Notes: a model not told the origin generated them from the letters alone. Shown: positions 9,697 to 19,212, counted from the first letter of the stretch. The stretch: DNA of 64,000 nucleotides from Bacteroidetes bacterium ADurb.Bin008 (GCA_002071445.1 MWFE01000030.1:1-64000), one strand, 5' to 3'. Translations and numbers: made by a program.

Positions 9697-11559
9697 ATGG
9701 ACAGGAAAACTGTTATTGGATTCATTCTTATTTTGGGAGTTCTCATCGGATTTAGCTATTTAAACCGTCCTTCGAAGGAAGAGATTGAAGCTGCAAAGCG
9801 AAGGAGCGATTCGCTGGCGCTGGTTAGGGCTGAGCAGGATCAGAAATTTAGGGAGGCTCAGGAATTGGCCAGGGCCAATAAAGCCAATGAGGATTCTCTC
9901 GTATCTATTGATCAGAAGGCCCGGCTTGGGGCATTTGCCGAATCGAGTGTGGGAGAGCGGGCTTTTGTTACCATGGAAAACGATCTAATGCGGATCAAAA
10001 TATCAACCCTTGGCGGAAGCGTTTACTCAGCCGAGCTTTTGGATTTCCATACCTATGCAAAAAATCCTTTAATTCTATTTGCTGACGATAAGAATATTTT
10101 TGGCCTTCAGTTCTGGGGATTCAACAATAATATTGAGACCCATAAGCTATTTTTCACTCCCAGTACCCATGATGAGTTAATTTCCGTGAGCGATGAAACG
10201 GGCTCAAAAACCCTGGTAATGAGGCTTGCTGTGAGCGAATCGTCCTTTATAGATTATGTCTATACCATATACCCCCATTCGTACATGATCGATTTTGACA
10301 TTCGATTCATGAATATGGATAACATTATTTCGGGAAGGCCGGGCTCCATCGATTTGGTTTGGGATTTCCTTATGCCGCAACTTGAAAAGGGAATTGAGAA
10401 CGAAACCAAATACACCACCATTGCCTATCGCCTGCCCAATGGCGATTACGAGGAACTGAATCCCCGTACCGATAAGAGCAGCAGTGAGGTGAAAACAAGG
10501 ATACAGTGGATTGGCTACAAGCAGCAGTTTTTTTCAACATTTTTGGTTGCAGAGGATAACTTCTTAAACGCTGAGTTAGCTTCAATGAAGATAGCCGATG
10601 CCGGGTTTACCAAGCAGTTTACATCGCGGATAAGTTTACCTTTCGAAAACGGAAAGGAAGAGGTACAAAAGATGAAGTTCTATTTTGGGCCTAACCATTT
10701 CAATACTCTTAAGGAATACAAGTATGGTTTTGAAGATGTTGTCCCCCTTGGAGGATGGATTATCAAATGGATAAACCGCTATGTTATCATTTTCCTTTTC
10801 GACCTGTTGGATAATCATATTGCCAGCTATGGGCTGATTATTTTACTGTTAACCATCATAATAAAAATTGTTTTGTTCCCTCTCACCTATAAATCTTACA
10901 CCAGTCAGGCAAAGATGAGGGTGCTAAAGCCACAGGTTGACGAGATCAACGCTAAATTCCCCAAGAAGGAGGATGCCATGAAGAAACAGCAGGCGGTTAT
11001 GGCACTGTATAAAAAGGTAGGCGTCAATCCCATGGGGGGATGTTTGCCAACGCTGATTCAGTTTCCAATACTCGTGGCCATGTTTCGTTTCTTTCCGGCT
11101 TCGTTCGAACTTCGTCAAAAGGGTTTCCTGTGGGCCGACGATCTCTCGACATACGATTCCATACTCGATCTACCATTCAATATCCCCATGTATGGCGATC
11201 ATATCAGCCTCTTTACATTGCTCATGGCTGTGGCCATGTTTATCACTTCTAAAACAAGCACTTCGCAGATGGCCGATACCAATGCACAAATGCCGGGGAT
11301 GAAGTTTATGATGCTATACATGATGCCCATCATGTTGCTGGCCATTTTCAACAGCTATTCATCGGGGTTGAGCTATTACTATTTCCTTTCCAACGTGATA
11401 ACTCTTGGACAAACCTTCCTTATAAGGCAAACCGTTGACGATAAGGCCATTTTGGATAGATTGACGGCCAACAGCAAAAAACCTGTGGCGAAATCGAGAT
11501 TTCAGGAGAAGCTTGAGCAAATGGCAAAGCAACAGCAAGCTCAGAAAAAAAGGAAATAA
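9697..11559 (+). CDS. yidC: Membrane protein insertase YidC
   Basis: This 620-residue inner-membrane insertase and chaperone works alone or with SecYEG. TM1 is at residues 5-22 and is followed by a charged coiled segment. The large periplasmic beta domain (about residues 80-330) precedes the conserved C-terminal insertase core, with helices near FGLIILLLTIII-type, GGCLPTLIQFPILVAMFRFFP, FTLLMAVAMFI and YMMPIMLLAIFN positions. The tail is basic (KQQQAQKKRK), as expected for ribosome contact. Length and order match the long Bacteroidota form. It is a single-gene unit with its own -7 box and terminator. Confidence 0.97.
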   Translation: MDRKTVIGFILILGVLIGFSYLNRPSKEEIEAAKRRSDSLALVRAEQDQKFREAQELARANKANEDSLVSIDQKARLGAFAESSVGERAFVTMENDLMRIKISTLGGSVYSAELLDFHTYAKNPLILFADDKNIFGLQFWGFNNNIETHKLFFTPSTHDELISVSDETGSKTLVMRLAVSESSFIDYVYTIYPHSYMIDFDIRFMNMDNIISGRPGSIDLVWDFLMPQLEKGIENETKYTTIAYRLPNGDYEELNPRTDKSSSEVKTRIQWIGYKQQFFSTFLVAEDNFLNAELASMKIADAGFTKQFTSRISLPFENGKEEVQKMKFYFGPNHFNTLKEYKYGFEDVVPLGGWIIKWINRYVIIFLFDLLDNHIASYGLIILLLTIIIKIVLFPLTYKSYTSQAKMRVLKPQVDEINAKFPKKEDAMKKQQAVMALYKKVGVNPMGGCLPTLIQFPILVAMFRFFPASFELRQKGFLWADDLSTYDSILDLPFNIPMYGDHISLFTLLMAVAMFITSKTSTSQMADTNAQMPGMKFMMLYMMPIMLLAIFNSYSSGLSYYYFLSNVITLGQTFLIRQTVDDKAILDRLTANSKKPVAKSRFQEKLEQMAKQQQAQKKRK

Positions 11560-11578
11560 AAGGATTTGTTCACCTTTG

Positions 11579-11606
11579 AACCGCTGCCCTCAAGCAGCGG
11601 TTTTTT
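11579..11606 (+). terminator. Terminator after yidC
   Basis: A 9-base perfect stem, AACCGCTGC / GCAGCGGTT, with a 6-base loop is followed by TTTTTT. Confidence 0.85.
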
Positions 11607-11631
11607 CATTGTAAGTCAAAGCGCAAAAAGC

Positions 11632-11659
11632 AAAAAAGCCAAACCCAAAGGCTTGGCTT
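11632..11659 (-). terminator. Terminator for the siaB-siaC operon
   Basis: On the minus strand AAGCCAA pairs with TTGGCTT and is followed by a T run (complement of the A run at 11632-11637). It lies about 50 bases after the siaC stop codon. Confidence 0.6.
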
Positions 11660-11706
11660 AAGTTATAGTGGTTAAATAATGTACTAAATAGCAGGGTAGA
11701 AAAAGA

Positions 11707-12087
11707 CTAATCTACGATTTGAATCATTTTGAACGGAACCTTAATGATTGATTCGTAATCTTCACCGGCTTCAAGCATATCCTCATCATCCTCTTCGTAA
11801 TACCAGTTGATGATCACATCGTTATTATTCTTTTTAAGCACCTCGAGTTTTTTGAAAACGTCCAGAATGCATTTCGAAGAGCTGGTATTAAAATATTCCA
11901 ACTGAACATTCACCACGGTTTTTGAAGCAGGAGTTTTGGCGTATTCCTCAAGCCAATCAACGATTGGCTTATAGAACTCGATGGAGTTCTCAGGAATTGA
12001 TCGTCCTTTAATATCAATAACCCCTGATTCTGCATTCATTGTAATGGTTGGGGTTTTAGGGGTTCCTTCAATATTTATCAATTCCAT
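11707..12087 (-). CDS. siaC: SiaC-family regulatory phosphoprotein (DUF1987)
   Basis: This 126-residue cytoplasmic protein matches the SiaC/DUF1987 family: N-terminal GTPKTPTITMN, a central VQLEYFNTSSSK, and a C-terminal acidic INWYYEEDDEDMLEAGEDY. In Pseudomonas aeruginosa SiaC is switched by phosphorylation on Thr68 by the kinase SiaB and, when unphosphorylated, activates the diguanylate cyclase SiaD. Here T68 falls in the same FNTSSS motif. It is the second gene of a two-gene operon, 24 bases after siaB. No SiaD or SiaA is in the window, so the output partner is unknown. The family call is confident; the physiological role is inferred. Confidence 0.85.
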   Translation of the reverse strand: MELINIEGTPKTPTITMNAESGVIDIKGRSIPENSIEFYKPIVDWLEEYAKTPASKTVVNVQLEYFNTSSSKCILDVFKKLEVLKKNNNDVIINWYYEEDDEDMLEAGEDYESIIKVPFKMIQIVD

Positions 12088-12111
12088 AGCTGTTTATTTT
12101 AAGTATTTGAG

Positions 12112-12717
12112 TTAATTTAGATTGCTTGGTGCATTAATTACAACTGTAAGGTTAAAAAATTCAAAATCGTCACTATACTTGAAAAACTTGTAATCCAACT
12201 TATTTCCCGATTTCCTTGCCATATCTATCAACCCCAAACCACCGCCACCCTTCTCGGAAAACTTCTGATTATTGAGAACAAATTTATAAAATTCTTTTAA
12301 CTCTTCCTCAGAAAGTGAGTTTATCTTATCAATTTTTTCTTTAATCACAGGAATTCTGTCGTGGTGAATAAAATTGCCTGTTGATATTCTGAAAGCATCT
12401 TCAAGTTTGCTCAGGATGAAAATTCCGAAATTCGATTTGCAATCGTCAGATTCACCGTTATTCAGAGGAACATCGACGTGGTGGTAGAGATTCTGAAGGC
12501 TTTCGACCAGAATGTTGTACAACTTCTTTTTAACGGCATTCTGAACATCGATGTTTTCCAGTTTCAACTCAACAAGGCTAAGCGTGTTGGTAATTATATC
12601 GGCACCAATAGTCCCTTTGTAGGCTACAATTACTTCGCCTTTATTCATATGTTCATAACACTGATCTAAGAAAACACTCATTGATGCAAGCGATTTACCA
12701 AATTTTTTAAAGGACAA
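12112..12717 (-). CDS. siaB: SiaB-family protein kinase (DUF6272)
   Basis: This 201-residue protein resembles SiaB, a GHKL-type Ser/Thr kinase that phosphorylates SiaC. An N-box-like helix (LYNILVESLQNLYHHV, about residues 68-83) and a glycine-rich lid (KGGGGLGLIDMARKSG, near residue 155) are visible, the layout expected for an ATP-binding GHKL fold. It directly precedes siaC, which supports the call. Two -7-type boxes lie upstream (12729-12736 and 12781-12788); the second gives a more normal leader. The phosphatase SiaA is not nearby. Confidence 0.82.
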   Translation of the reverse strand: MSFKKFGKSLASMSVFLDQCYEHMNKGEVIVAYKGTIGADIITNTLSLVELKLENIDVQNAVKKKLYNILVESLQNLYHHVDVPLNNGESDDCKSNFGIFILSKLEDAFRISTGNFIHHDRIPVIKEKIDKINSLSEEELKEFYKFVLNNQKFSEKGGGGLGLIDMARKSGNKLDYKFFKYSDDFEFFNLTVVINAPSNLN

Positions 12718-12780
12718 GTTAGCTTACGCAAAACTATAAAATTAAATACGAAATACCATAAAGCCTTGAAAAAAAAAACT

Positions 12781-12788
12781 CAAATATA
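12781..12788 (-). promoter_or_regulatory. -7 box (TATATTTG) for siaB-siaC
   Basis: The minus strand matches TAnnTTTG fully, 64 bases before the siaB ATG. A second match (TAGTTTTG, 12729-12736) lies so close to the start that it would leave almost no leader. Confidence 0.35.
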
Positions 12789-12951
12789 TTACTAATTCGG
12801 GCATCGTTTCGGAAATGAAAAGCAAGAATAGGGACAGTAGGAAGAAAAACTCTTAAACCCTATGGCCATTCTTGCAAATCGCAAAATAAAGGTGGCAACA
12901 TATGCTGTCCATTGACCAAACCGCCATTTAATGATGTCTTAAAATTAATGA

Positions 12952-14106
12952 TCATTGCTTAAACTTCGCTTTCTTACTCCCCATGTATATGCTGAATTGT
13001 TGATATTTACACTCGATAGGCCCATTGAAAAGAGTCATGGATTTTGAAGGATGAAGGCCAAAAGTTTTGAGCGCATTCCGGTTTCCGCTTAATAGCCAGA
13101 TGTCATAGCCGGAGTAGCGTTGCTTGAAACAATCGCCCAGCTGCTTGTAGAATATATCCAGTTGGGTTTGGCTAAGCCTCTCGCCATAGGGCGGATTGGT
13201 AATCACAATGCCCGGTTCTTTGGGAGGAAAGAAGTCGAATATCGATTGTGTTTGGAGCCGGATATACTTTTGAAGTCCTGCATTGCGAATGTTCTCTGTG
13301 GCTACCGTTACCGCCCTTTTAGCAATGTCCCCTCCCATGATAGTGGTTTGCAGTTCCCTTTCGTTGCTGTCGTCGTTGAATACCTTTTCAAAAAGCTCTT
13401 TGTCGAAATCCAGCCAATGTTCGAAGCCAAACTGCTTGCGGAATACCCCGGGTGCAATCCCTTTGGCAATGAGAGCAGCTTCGATTAATATGGTCCCCGA
13501 ACCACACATGGGGTCGAAAAGCGGGGTTTTCCCATCCCACCCCGAGAGCATGATTAGCCCGGCAGCCAAAATTTCGCTCAGTGGGGCAATGTCCTGATGT
13601 AAACGGTAACCCCTCTTATGCAGCGATTCGCCCGATGAGTCCATAAGGATGGTACAGTCCTGATTGGAAATGTGGATATGGATTAGAACATGTGGTTTTT
13701 TTGGGTCAACAAAGGGACGTTTTCCGAATCTGTCGCGAAAATGATCTGCAATGGCATCCTTTATCCGAAGCGAAACAAAGTGTGAATGGGTGAAAATATC
13801 GGAATTCACAACGCTATCCACAGCAAATTTCTGGGAGAGATCCATCACACTTGCCCAGTCGAAGTTTTTGGCCTGAGCATATAGTTCTCCCTCGTTCCTT
13901 GCCTTGAATTGGTGGATTACCTTGAGAATCCTTATGGCTGTGCGACATTGAAAATTCGATCGGTATATCGTTTCGTTGTCACCGGTAAACTTTACCGCCC
14001 TGCGCTCAATTTCCACATTCTCTGCACCGATAGCTTTTAGCTCATCGGCTAAGATTCCCTCCAGCCCTTGCAGGGTTTTGGCCACAATTTCATACTTTGT
14101 TGGCAT
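12952..14106 (-). CDS. rlmL: THUMP-domain 23S rRNA methyltransferase, RlmL-like
   Basis: This 384-residue class I SAM-dependent RNA N2-guanine methyltransferase has ferredoxin-like and THUMP domains at residues about 1-160 (ending near HVLIHIHISNQDCTILMDSSG). The Rossmann domain follows, with FDPMCGSGTILIEAA (motif I) and the catalytic NPPYGERL (motif IV). It corresponds to the N-terminal half of E. coli RlmKL, which methylates G2445 of 23S rRNA; the RlmK half is absent, as is usual in Bacteroidota. The ORF can be extended by one TTG codon, but the ATG at 14106 is preferred. It follows the DEAD helicase by about 50 bases, a plausible ribosome-assembly operon. Confidence 0.88.
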   Translation of the reverse strand: MPTKYEIVAKTLQGLEGILADELKAIGAENVEIERRAVKFTGDNETIYRSNFQCRTAIRILKVIHQFKARNEGELYAQAKNFDWASVMDLSQKFAVDSVVNSDIFTHSHFVSLRIKDAIADHFRDRFGKRPFVDPKKPHVLIHIHISNQDCTILMDSSGESLHKRGYRLHQDIAPLSEILAAGLIMLSGWDGKTPLFDPMCGSGTILIEAALIAKGIAPGVFRKQFGFEHWLDFDKELFEKVFNDDSNERELQTTIMGGDIAKRAVTVATENIRNAGLQKYIRLQTQSIFDFFPPKEPGIVITNPPYGERLSQTQLDIFYKQLGDCFKQRYSGYDIWLLSGNRNALKTFGLHPSKSMTLFNGPIECKYQQFSIYMGSKKAKFKQ

Positions 14107-14156
14107 CAATCGTAATTGTTGAAAGTTAGGTTTTTAATATAGCTAATGGACGCGAA

Positions 14157-15737
14157 TCACCTGGCTTTTGCCTTTGTAATAAGCGGTTTTCCACCCTGAG
14201 TTCTCCTCGAAAAAACCGAGAGAATTTTTTCAGCATCGTTGTATGGCACGGTTACAAATGAAAATTCATCGTAAACTCCTATGTCGTCAATCTTTTTGTC
14301 GGGTATGCTAATCTCTTTCCTGATTAGTGCCGAGATTTTCTTTGGAGTCATACCGTCGCGTTTACCCAAAGCAATAAAAAGCCGGGTAGTGCCTTTGGTG
14401 TCAACCTTGAACCCCCTTATCTCGGGGTAAAGCCTCTCATCGAGCTGGTTTTTAAATGCCATGCGAAGCAATGCGGCCAACGATACTTCGGGGCTATTCG
14501 TGTTGAGAATATTTTCAGCCATTTCCAGATAATCGACGTAGGTTTTGTTGACTATTATGGATTGAAGATCTTCCCTTATCTTGGCTTTTTTCATTTCAAT
14601 TATATCCTGTGCCCCGGGCAGCATCTCCTTGCGGATGTTCGATTTCATAAATTTCTGGAAGTAGAGAAATCTTCTGTACTCATCCGGGGTGATAAAGGTG
14701 ATGGCAGTGCCCTCTTTGCCGGCTCTTCCGGTTCGTCCAACCCTATGGATATACGACTCGGGATCCTGTGGCAGGCTGTAGTTGATTACGTGGGTAAGGT
14801 CAGTAATATCGATGCCTCGTGCAGCTACGTCGGTGGCTACCAGAATATTTATATACTTGTTGCGGAACCTCTTCAATGTTTTTTCCCTTTGAGCTTGAGT
14901 TATTTCGCCATGCAGTCCTTCGCATGAGTAGCCCCTTTCGATGAGTTTGGTGGCCAGTTCGTCAACATCCACGCGGGTTCTGCAAAAAACCAAGCCATAG
15001 AATTCGGGCTCTATGTCGATAATCCTTGAGAGCGCATCGAACTTATCGTTCTTGTTAACTTCAAAATAGATCTGGTCTGTCAGGTCAACGGTTTGGTTCT
15101 GTTTCCCCACCATCAATTTTTTCGGTTCTTTCATAAACCTCATGGCCAGGTTGACAATCCTGTCGGGCATGGTGGCCGAGAAAAGCAGCATCCTCTTTTG
15201 CTCCGGGGTATGGCCTAAAATTTCCTCAATGTCTTCTATGAAGCCCATGTTAAGCATTTCATCCGCCTCATCGAGGACTACCCACTCCAAATGCCCAAAT
15301 TTCAGGTCGCCACGTTTCAGCAGATCGAGAATACGTCCGGGGGTTCCAACCACTATGTCGATGCCCTTGCGTAAACGGCGCTGCTGTTCTGTTATGGATT
15401 GTCCTCCGTAAAGCGTGCTGATGGTAATATCGCGCTTGCCGCGATATGATATGATTTCATCGGTTACTTGCAGTGCCAACTCACGGGTCGGCACCAGGAT
15501 GAGTGCTTTTACAACGCCCGTTTTATCAGTTGAAAAATTCTCCAGTATTGGAATCCCAAATGCAGCAGTTTTCCCGGTTCCTGTTTGTGCCTGCCCAATA
15601 ACATCAATGTTTTCGCTCATTAATACCGGTATCACCAGTTGCTGGATTGGGGTTGGTGATTCAAATCCTTTTTTTGCAATGGCTTTCAGGGTTTCATCGG
15701 AAAAACCGAATTGCAAAAATTCCTCTTGTTCTTTCAT
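14157..15737 (-). CDS. deaD: DEAD-box RNA helicase, DeaD/DbpA type
   Basis: This 526-residue ATP-dependent RNA helicase has the Q motif (PTPIQQ, residues 28-33), Walker A AQTGTGKT (50-57), VLDEADEMLNMGF, SAT, and the C-terminal HRVGRTGRAG. Residues about 445-515 form a DbpA-like RNA-binding domain (TRLFIALGKRDGMTPKKI), typical of CsdA/DeaD/DbpA helicases in ribosome assembly and cold adaptation. The promoter is one of the best in the window (-33 and -7 spaced by 20 bases). The downstream rRNA methyltransferase supports a role in 50S maturation. Which of the DeaD or DbpA functions it fulfils cannot be decided by eye. Confidence 0.93.
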   Translation of the reverse strand: MKEQEEFLQFGFSDETLKAIAKKGFESPTPIQQLVIPVLMSENIDVIGQAQTGTGKTAAFGIPILENFSTDKTGVVKALILVPTRELALQVTDEIISYRGKRDITISTLYGGQSITEQQRRLRKGIDIVVGTPGRILDLLKRGDLKFGHLEWVVLDEADEMLNMGFIEDIEEILGHTPEQKRMLLFSATMPDRIVNLAMRFMKEPKKLMVGKQNQTVDLTDQIYFEVNKNDKFDALSRIIDIEPEFYGLVFCRTRVDVDELATKLIERGYSCEGLHGEITQAQREKTLKRFRNKYINILVATDVAARGIDITDLTHVINYSLPQDPESYIHRVGRTGRAGKEGTAITFITPDEYRRFLYFQKFMKSNIRKEMLPGAQDIIEMKKAKIREDLQSIIVNKTYVDYLEMAENILNTNSPEVSLAALLRMAFKNQLDERLYPEIRGFKVDTKGTTRLFIALGKRDGMTPKKISALIRKEISIPDKKIDDIGVYDEFSFVTVPYNDAEKILSVFSRRTQGGKPLITKAKAR

Positions 15738-15768
15738 TGAATGAATTGTGTTTTAACATTTTTGCCCG

Positions 15769-15800
15769 CAAAAATACTTCAAACAGCACTTGCAACCAAA
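15769..15800 (-). promoter_or_regulatory. Promoter for the DEAD-box helicase gene
   Basis: The minus strand has TTTG (15797-15800), 20 bases, then TATTTTTG (15769-15776). Both elements match the Bacteroidota consensus perfectly, 32 bases upstream of the ATG. Confidence 0.7.
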
Positions 15801-15911
15801 AATGATGAATTAAAAATGTGGGTAAATAATTGATTAGTACATTATTTTAATAGAGTGCTAACGATGGTCTAAGTAAAATCAATCACATACTAAGTCTAAT
15901 CGGGGCGTGGG

Positions 15912-17516
15912 TTACTCCTTTACCAGATGCTTATAGCTATCCCAGTTGTTGATGATCTCTACAGCTTTCTGCAACGATTTATTCTCCTTGTTTACTACCT
16001 GAAAATAGTAGTTGGTTGAGAATAGGTTCTGGGCTATTAGACCTTTGATTTGTATTGAAAGCTCGTCCATTGATGTCTTTATGCCTTCGGCATCGTATGG
16101 TACTCCCTGTTTCTCGGCGTAATCGATAAGTTTGTTGATAACAATGTTATCCACATTGAAATGATTATCAAACTTATCAAATTTCGGGTATGATTTTTTA
16201 AGGAAGTCGCGTTGCTCATCGATGTACGATAGAACGAACTGGTTGATAATCCCTTTTCTCACCAGTTTCCCGTAGTAGTCCGAGTAGTAGCTGGTGTCGA
16301 TGGGAATGAATAAGTCGGGCATTATTCCCCCGCCGCCGTACACGAGTTTTTGATTCTGGAGAGTGTAGAATTTCAGCGAGTCGGGAAAAGAGATGCTGTC
16401 CTGATTGAATAATTCTCCCTTTTCGTAGCGGCTGCTGAGATCCTTGTAGTAGCTGTCCAGTTTGCCCATGTTATAGGGTTTTTGAATCACCCTGCCGGTA
16501 GGAGTATGGTATCGGGCTACAGTAAGCCTGATCATCGATCCGTCGGGAAGCGGTAGCTGGTTTTGAACCAGACCCTTTCCGAATGAACGTCGCCCGACGA
16601 TAATCCCTCTGTCCCAGTCCTGTACTGCTCCGGCTACAATTTCACTGGCCGAGGCCGATCCCTCATCCATAAGGATGATTAGCCTGCCTTTTCTGAATTC
16701 CCCTTTTTTGGTTGGGAAAAAATCGAAGCGTGGCGAATTTCTCCCCTCGGTATATACGACGAGTTTATTCTCGTCCAGAAACTGCTCCGAGAGGGCAACG
16801 GCAGCGTTGAGGAATCCGCCTCCATTTCCCCGTAGATCAAGGATCAGGTCGCGCATTTTTTCCTTTTTCAGCTTGCTAAGGGCAGTTAAAAACTCCTCTT
16901 CAGTTGTGAGCGAGAATCGGTTAAGTTTGATGTACCCAATGTGTGGCTCAACCATGTAGGCCGCATCGAGGCTATAAATAGGGATCTTGTCACGGGTAAT
17001 AGTAAATTCAAGAATTTCCGAAAGTCCTTTACGCAGGATTTGAACCGTTACTTTTGTCCCCTTGTTCCCACGAAGCATTTTTGTAACATCAGAGTTCTTC
17101 AGGCCTACCCCGGCAATGGGCTTCCCATCAACATTGATAATCCTGTCTCCGGCGATAATGCCTACCCTTTCCGATGGACCTCCGGGCACGGGGTTAACCA
17201 CGAAAAGGGTGTCATTCAATATATTAAATTCAATGCCAATGCCTTCGAAGTTGCCTTCGAGTGGTTCATTCATTGCCTTTACATCCTCTTTCGATATGTA
17301 AACCGAGTGAGGGTCGAGATTTTGTAAAACTTCAATGATGGCCTCTTCCACCAGCTTGTCTATATTGATAGTATCAACGTAGTCGCTCGATACGTACTGA
17401 AGAAAGCGATAGATTTTGAACAAGCTGAGATTGGACGAAATCTGTGCACTACCTGTAAAAGGGAAAAGTGCAATGGCTATGGTGAAGAGTATGGCGGTGA
17501 AACGATTTCGGAACAT
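15912..17516 (-). CDS. S41 C-terminal processing peptidase (CtpA/Prc family)
   Basis: This 534-residue exported serine protease degrades or trims periplasmic proteins from the C-terminus. A signal peptide occupies residues 1-24 (cleaved near GSAQ). Then come an N-terminal helical segment, a PDZ domain at about 85-175 (VNPVPGGPSERVGI) and the S41 catalytic core. By alignment with Prc spacing the Ser-Lys dyad is S289 (in GSASASEI) and K314 (RSFGKG), with Q318. The C-terminal ~130 residues are extra helical sequence typical of the Bacteroidota form. It lies 86 bases downstream of guaA on the same strand and may be read from it. Substrates are unknown. Confidence 0.94.
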   Translation of the reverse strand: MFRNRFTAILFTIAIALFPFTGSAQISSNLSLFKIYRFLQYVSSDYVDTINIDKLVEEAIIEVLQNLDPHSVYISKEDVKAMNEPLEGNFEGIGIEFNILNDTLFVVNPVPGGPSERVGIIAGDRIINVDGKPIAGVGLKNSDVTKMLRGNKGTKVTVQILRKGLSEILEFTITRDKIPIYSLDAAYMVEPHIGYIKLNRFSLTTEEEFLTALSKLKKEKMRDLILDLRGNGGGFLNAAVALSEQFLDENKLVVYTEGRNSPRFDFFPTKKGEFRKGRLIILMDEGSASASEIVAGAVQDWDRGIIVGRRSFGKGLVQNQLPLPDGSMIRLTVARYHTPTGRVIQKPYNMGKLDSYYKDLSSRYEKGELFNQDSISFPDSLKFYTLQNQKLVYGGGGIMPDLFIPIDTSYYSDYYGKLVRKGIINQFVLSYIDEQRDFLKKSYPKFDKFDNHFNVDNIVINKLIDYAEKQGVPYDAEGIKTSMDELSIQIKGLIAQNLFSTNYYFQVVNKENKSLQKAVEIINNWDSYKHLVKE

Positions 17517-17602
17517 TAAGTTTAAATTTTTTCAGTTTTTTTGGCAAAGCGCAAACGGATTGTTCAATTAGTAACGTATTTATTTCGATAATGTTGTCGC
17601 TA

Positions 17603-19132
17603 TTATTCCCATTCGATGGTAGCAGGAGGTTTTGAGCTTATATCGTAAACAACTCTGTTTATGCCTTTTACTTTGCCAATGATTTCGTTTGATATTTTTG
17701 ACATGAACTCGTAGGGTAGGGGATACCAGTCGGCTGTCATGCCATCGACTGAGGTAACTGCCCGCAGGGCAACTACATACTCGTAAGTACGCTCATTGCC
17801 CGAAACGCCAACGGTTTGAATAGGCAGGAGTATGGCACCGGCTTGCCATATCTTACCATAAAGGTCGTATTCGCGAAGTCCATTCACATATATCGAGTCG
17901 GCCTCCTGCAAGATTTTGACCTTTTGCTCGGTAACCTCGCCTATGATTCTAATACCTAAGCCGGGCCCTGGGAAAGGATGGCGGTTTAGGATGATTGGGG
18001 CAAGCCCCATTTCTTGGCCAACACGCCTGACCTCGTCCTTGAAAAGCAGGCGCAGGGGCTCCACAATCTTCAGATTCATCCTTTCCGGCAATCCTCCTAC
18101 GTTATGATGCGATTTGATAGCAACTGACTGTGAATTAATTGAAACGGATTCAATCACATCGGGGTATATGGTTCCCTGTCCCAGCCATTTAACGCCCTCA
18201 ATTTTCTTGGCCTCGTGTTCAAAAACCTCAATAAAATTTTTGCCAATGCTCTTCCTTTTCAGTTCAGGATCGGTAATCCCTTGCAAACCTTGGTAAAACT
18301 TTTGCCTGGCATCAATACCCAATACATTAATACCCATGCTTTTATAGGAATCCAGAACACTCTCAAATTCATTCTTTCGGAGCAAACCGTGGTCAACAAA
18401 AATGCAATGGAGGTTATTGCCAATGGCGCGATGCAGAAGCATGGCCGTAACCGAGCTGTCCACTCCTCCCGATAGACCTAATACCACCCGATCGTTGCCA
18501 ATTTGATTTTTAAGCATGGCTACCGTTTCCTCAATAAAAGAAGCAGGAGTCCATCCTTGGGAGCAGTGGCATATGTCCACAGCAAAATTTTTGAGAATGG
18601 CCAACCCCTCGGTAGTATGGTAAACCTCGGGATGGAATTGTAATCCGTACGTTTGCTCGCCATCGATTTTGAATGCACCCACTTCTCCCGAATCGGTATA
18701 GGCGATAGCGCGAAATCCATTGGGTAGCTGGACAATGGCATTGCCCTGTGATGTCCATACCTGTGTGCTTGGGGTAATCCCTTTGAAAAGTTGGGTTTCG
18801 TGGCCTGAGATAGAAAGGGTGGCTTTGCCATATTCCCTCTTTACCGATTGACTCACTTCACCCCCCAATCTTTTTACCAGAAGTTGTGCGCTGTAACCTA
18901 TGGCCAGAAGAGGAACGCCCCTTTGAAATGAGTCGGGCTGAAAATCGGGTGCGCCGGGGTCATAAAAACAGACGGGGCTTCCCGATAGAATAATACCCTT
19001 CACGTTTCGATTGGGTTCGGGAATGTGATTGTAGGGGACGATTTCGCAATAGACATTAAGTTTGCGAATGCCCTTGGCTATCAGTTGAGTATATTGTGAA
19101 CCGAAATCGAGGATTACAATTGAATCGCGCAT
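17603..19132 (-). CDS. guaA: GMP synthase with glutaminase nucleophile replaced
   Basis: This 509-residue enzyme aminates XMP to GMP. The ATP pyrophosphatase domain ([13 protein letters not shown] onward) and the dimerisation domain ending KPPATIEWE are intact. The N-terminal class I amidotransferase domain is altered. The usual LGICYGAQ reads LAIGYSAQ, giving G79 (codon GGT) where the catalytic cysteine belongs. The conserved VWMSHGD reads VWTSQGN. H167 and E169 (QFHPEV) remain. Length is normal, with no frameshift. Glutamine hydrolysis should be absent, so the enzyme is predicted to depend on free ammonia. The same loss is seen in pyrG in this window. A second, normal guaA elsewhere in the genome cannot be excluded. 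Confidence 0.95.
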   Translation of the reverse strand: MRDSIVILDFGSQYTQLIAKGIRKLNVYCEIVPYNHIPEPNRNVKGIILSGSPVCFYDPGAPDFQPDSFQRGVPLLAIGYSAQLLVKRLGGEVSQSVKREYGKATLSISGHETQLFKGITPSTQVWTSQGNAIVQLPNGFRAIAYTDSGEVGAFKIDGEQTYGLQFHPEVYHTTEGLAILKNFAVDICHCSQGWTPASFIEETVAMLKNQIGNDRVVLGLSGGVDSSVTAMLLHRAIGNNLHCIFVDHGLLRKNEFESVLDSYKSMGINVLGIDARQKFYQGLQGITDPELKRKSIGKNFIEVFEHEAKKIEGVKWLGQGTIYPDVIESVSINSQSVAIKSHHNVGGLPERMNLKIVEPLRLLFKDEVRRVGQEMGLAPIILNRHPFPGPGLGIRIIGEVTEQKVKILQEADSIYVNGLREYDLYGKIWQAGAILLPIQTVGVSGNERTYEYVVALRAVTSVDGMTADWYPLPYEFMSKISNEIIGKVKGINRVVYDISSKPPATIEWE

Positions 19133-19157
19133 GGGGTAGTGATAAAAAATGAGTGCG

Positions 19158-19165
19158 CAAATTTA
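19158..19165 (-). promoter_or_regulatory. -7 box (TAAATTTG) for guaA
   Basis: The minus strand is a full match to TAnnTTTG, 26 bases before the guaA ATG. The -33 element is not clear. Confidence 0.5.
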
Positions 19166-19212
19166 CGCTTTTTACATCATAAAACTGTGTGACGTTGTTT
19201 AATATTCTTTCC

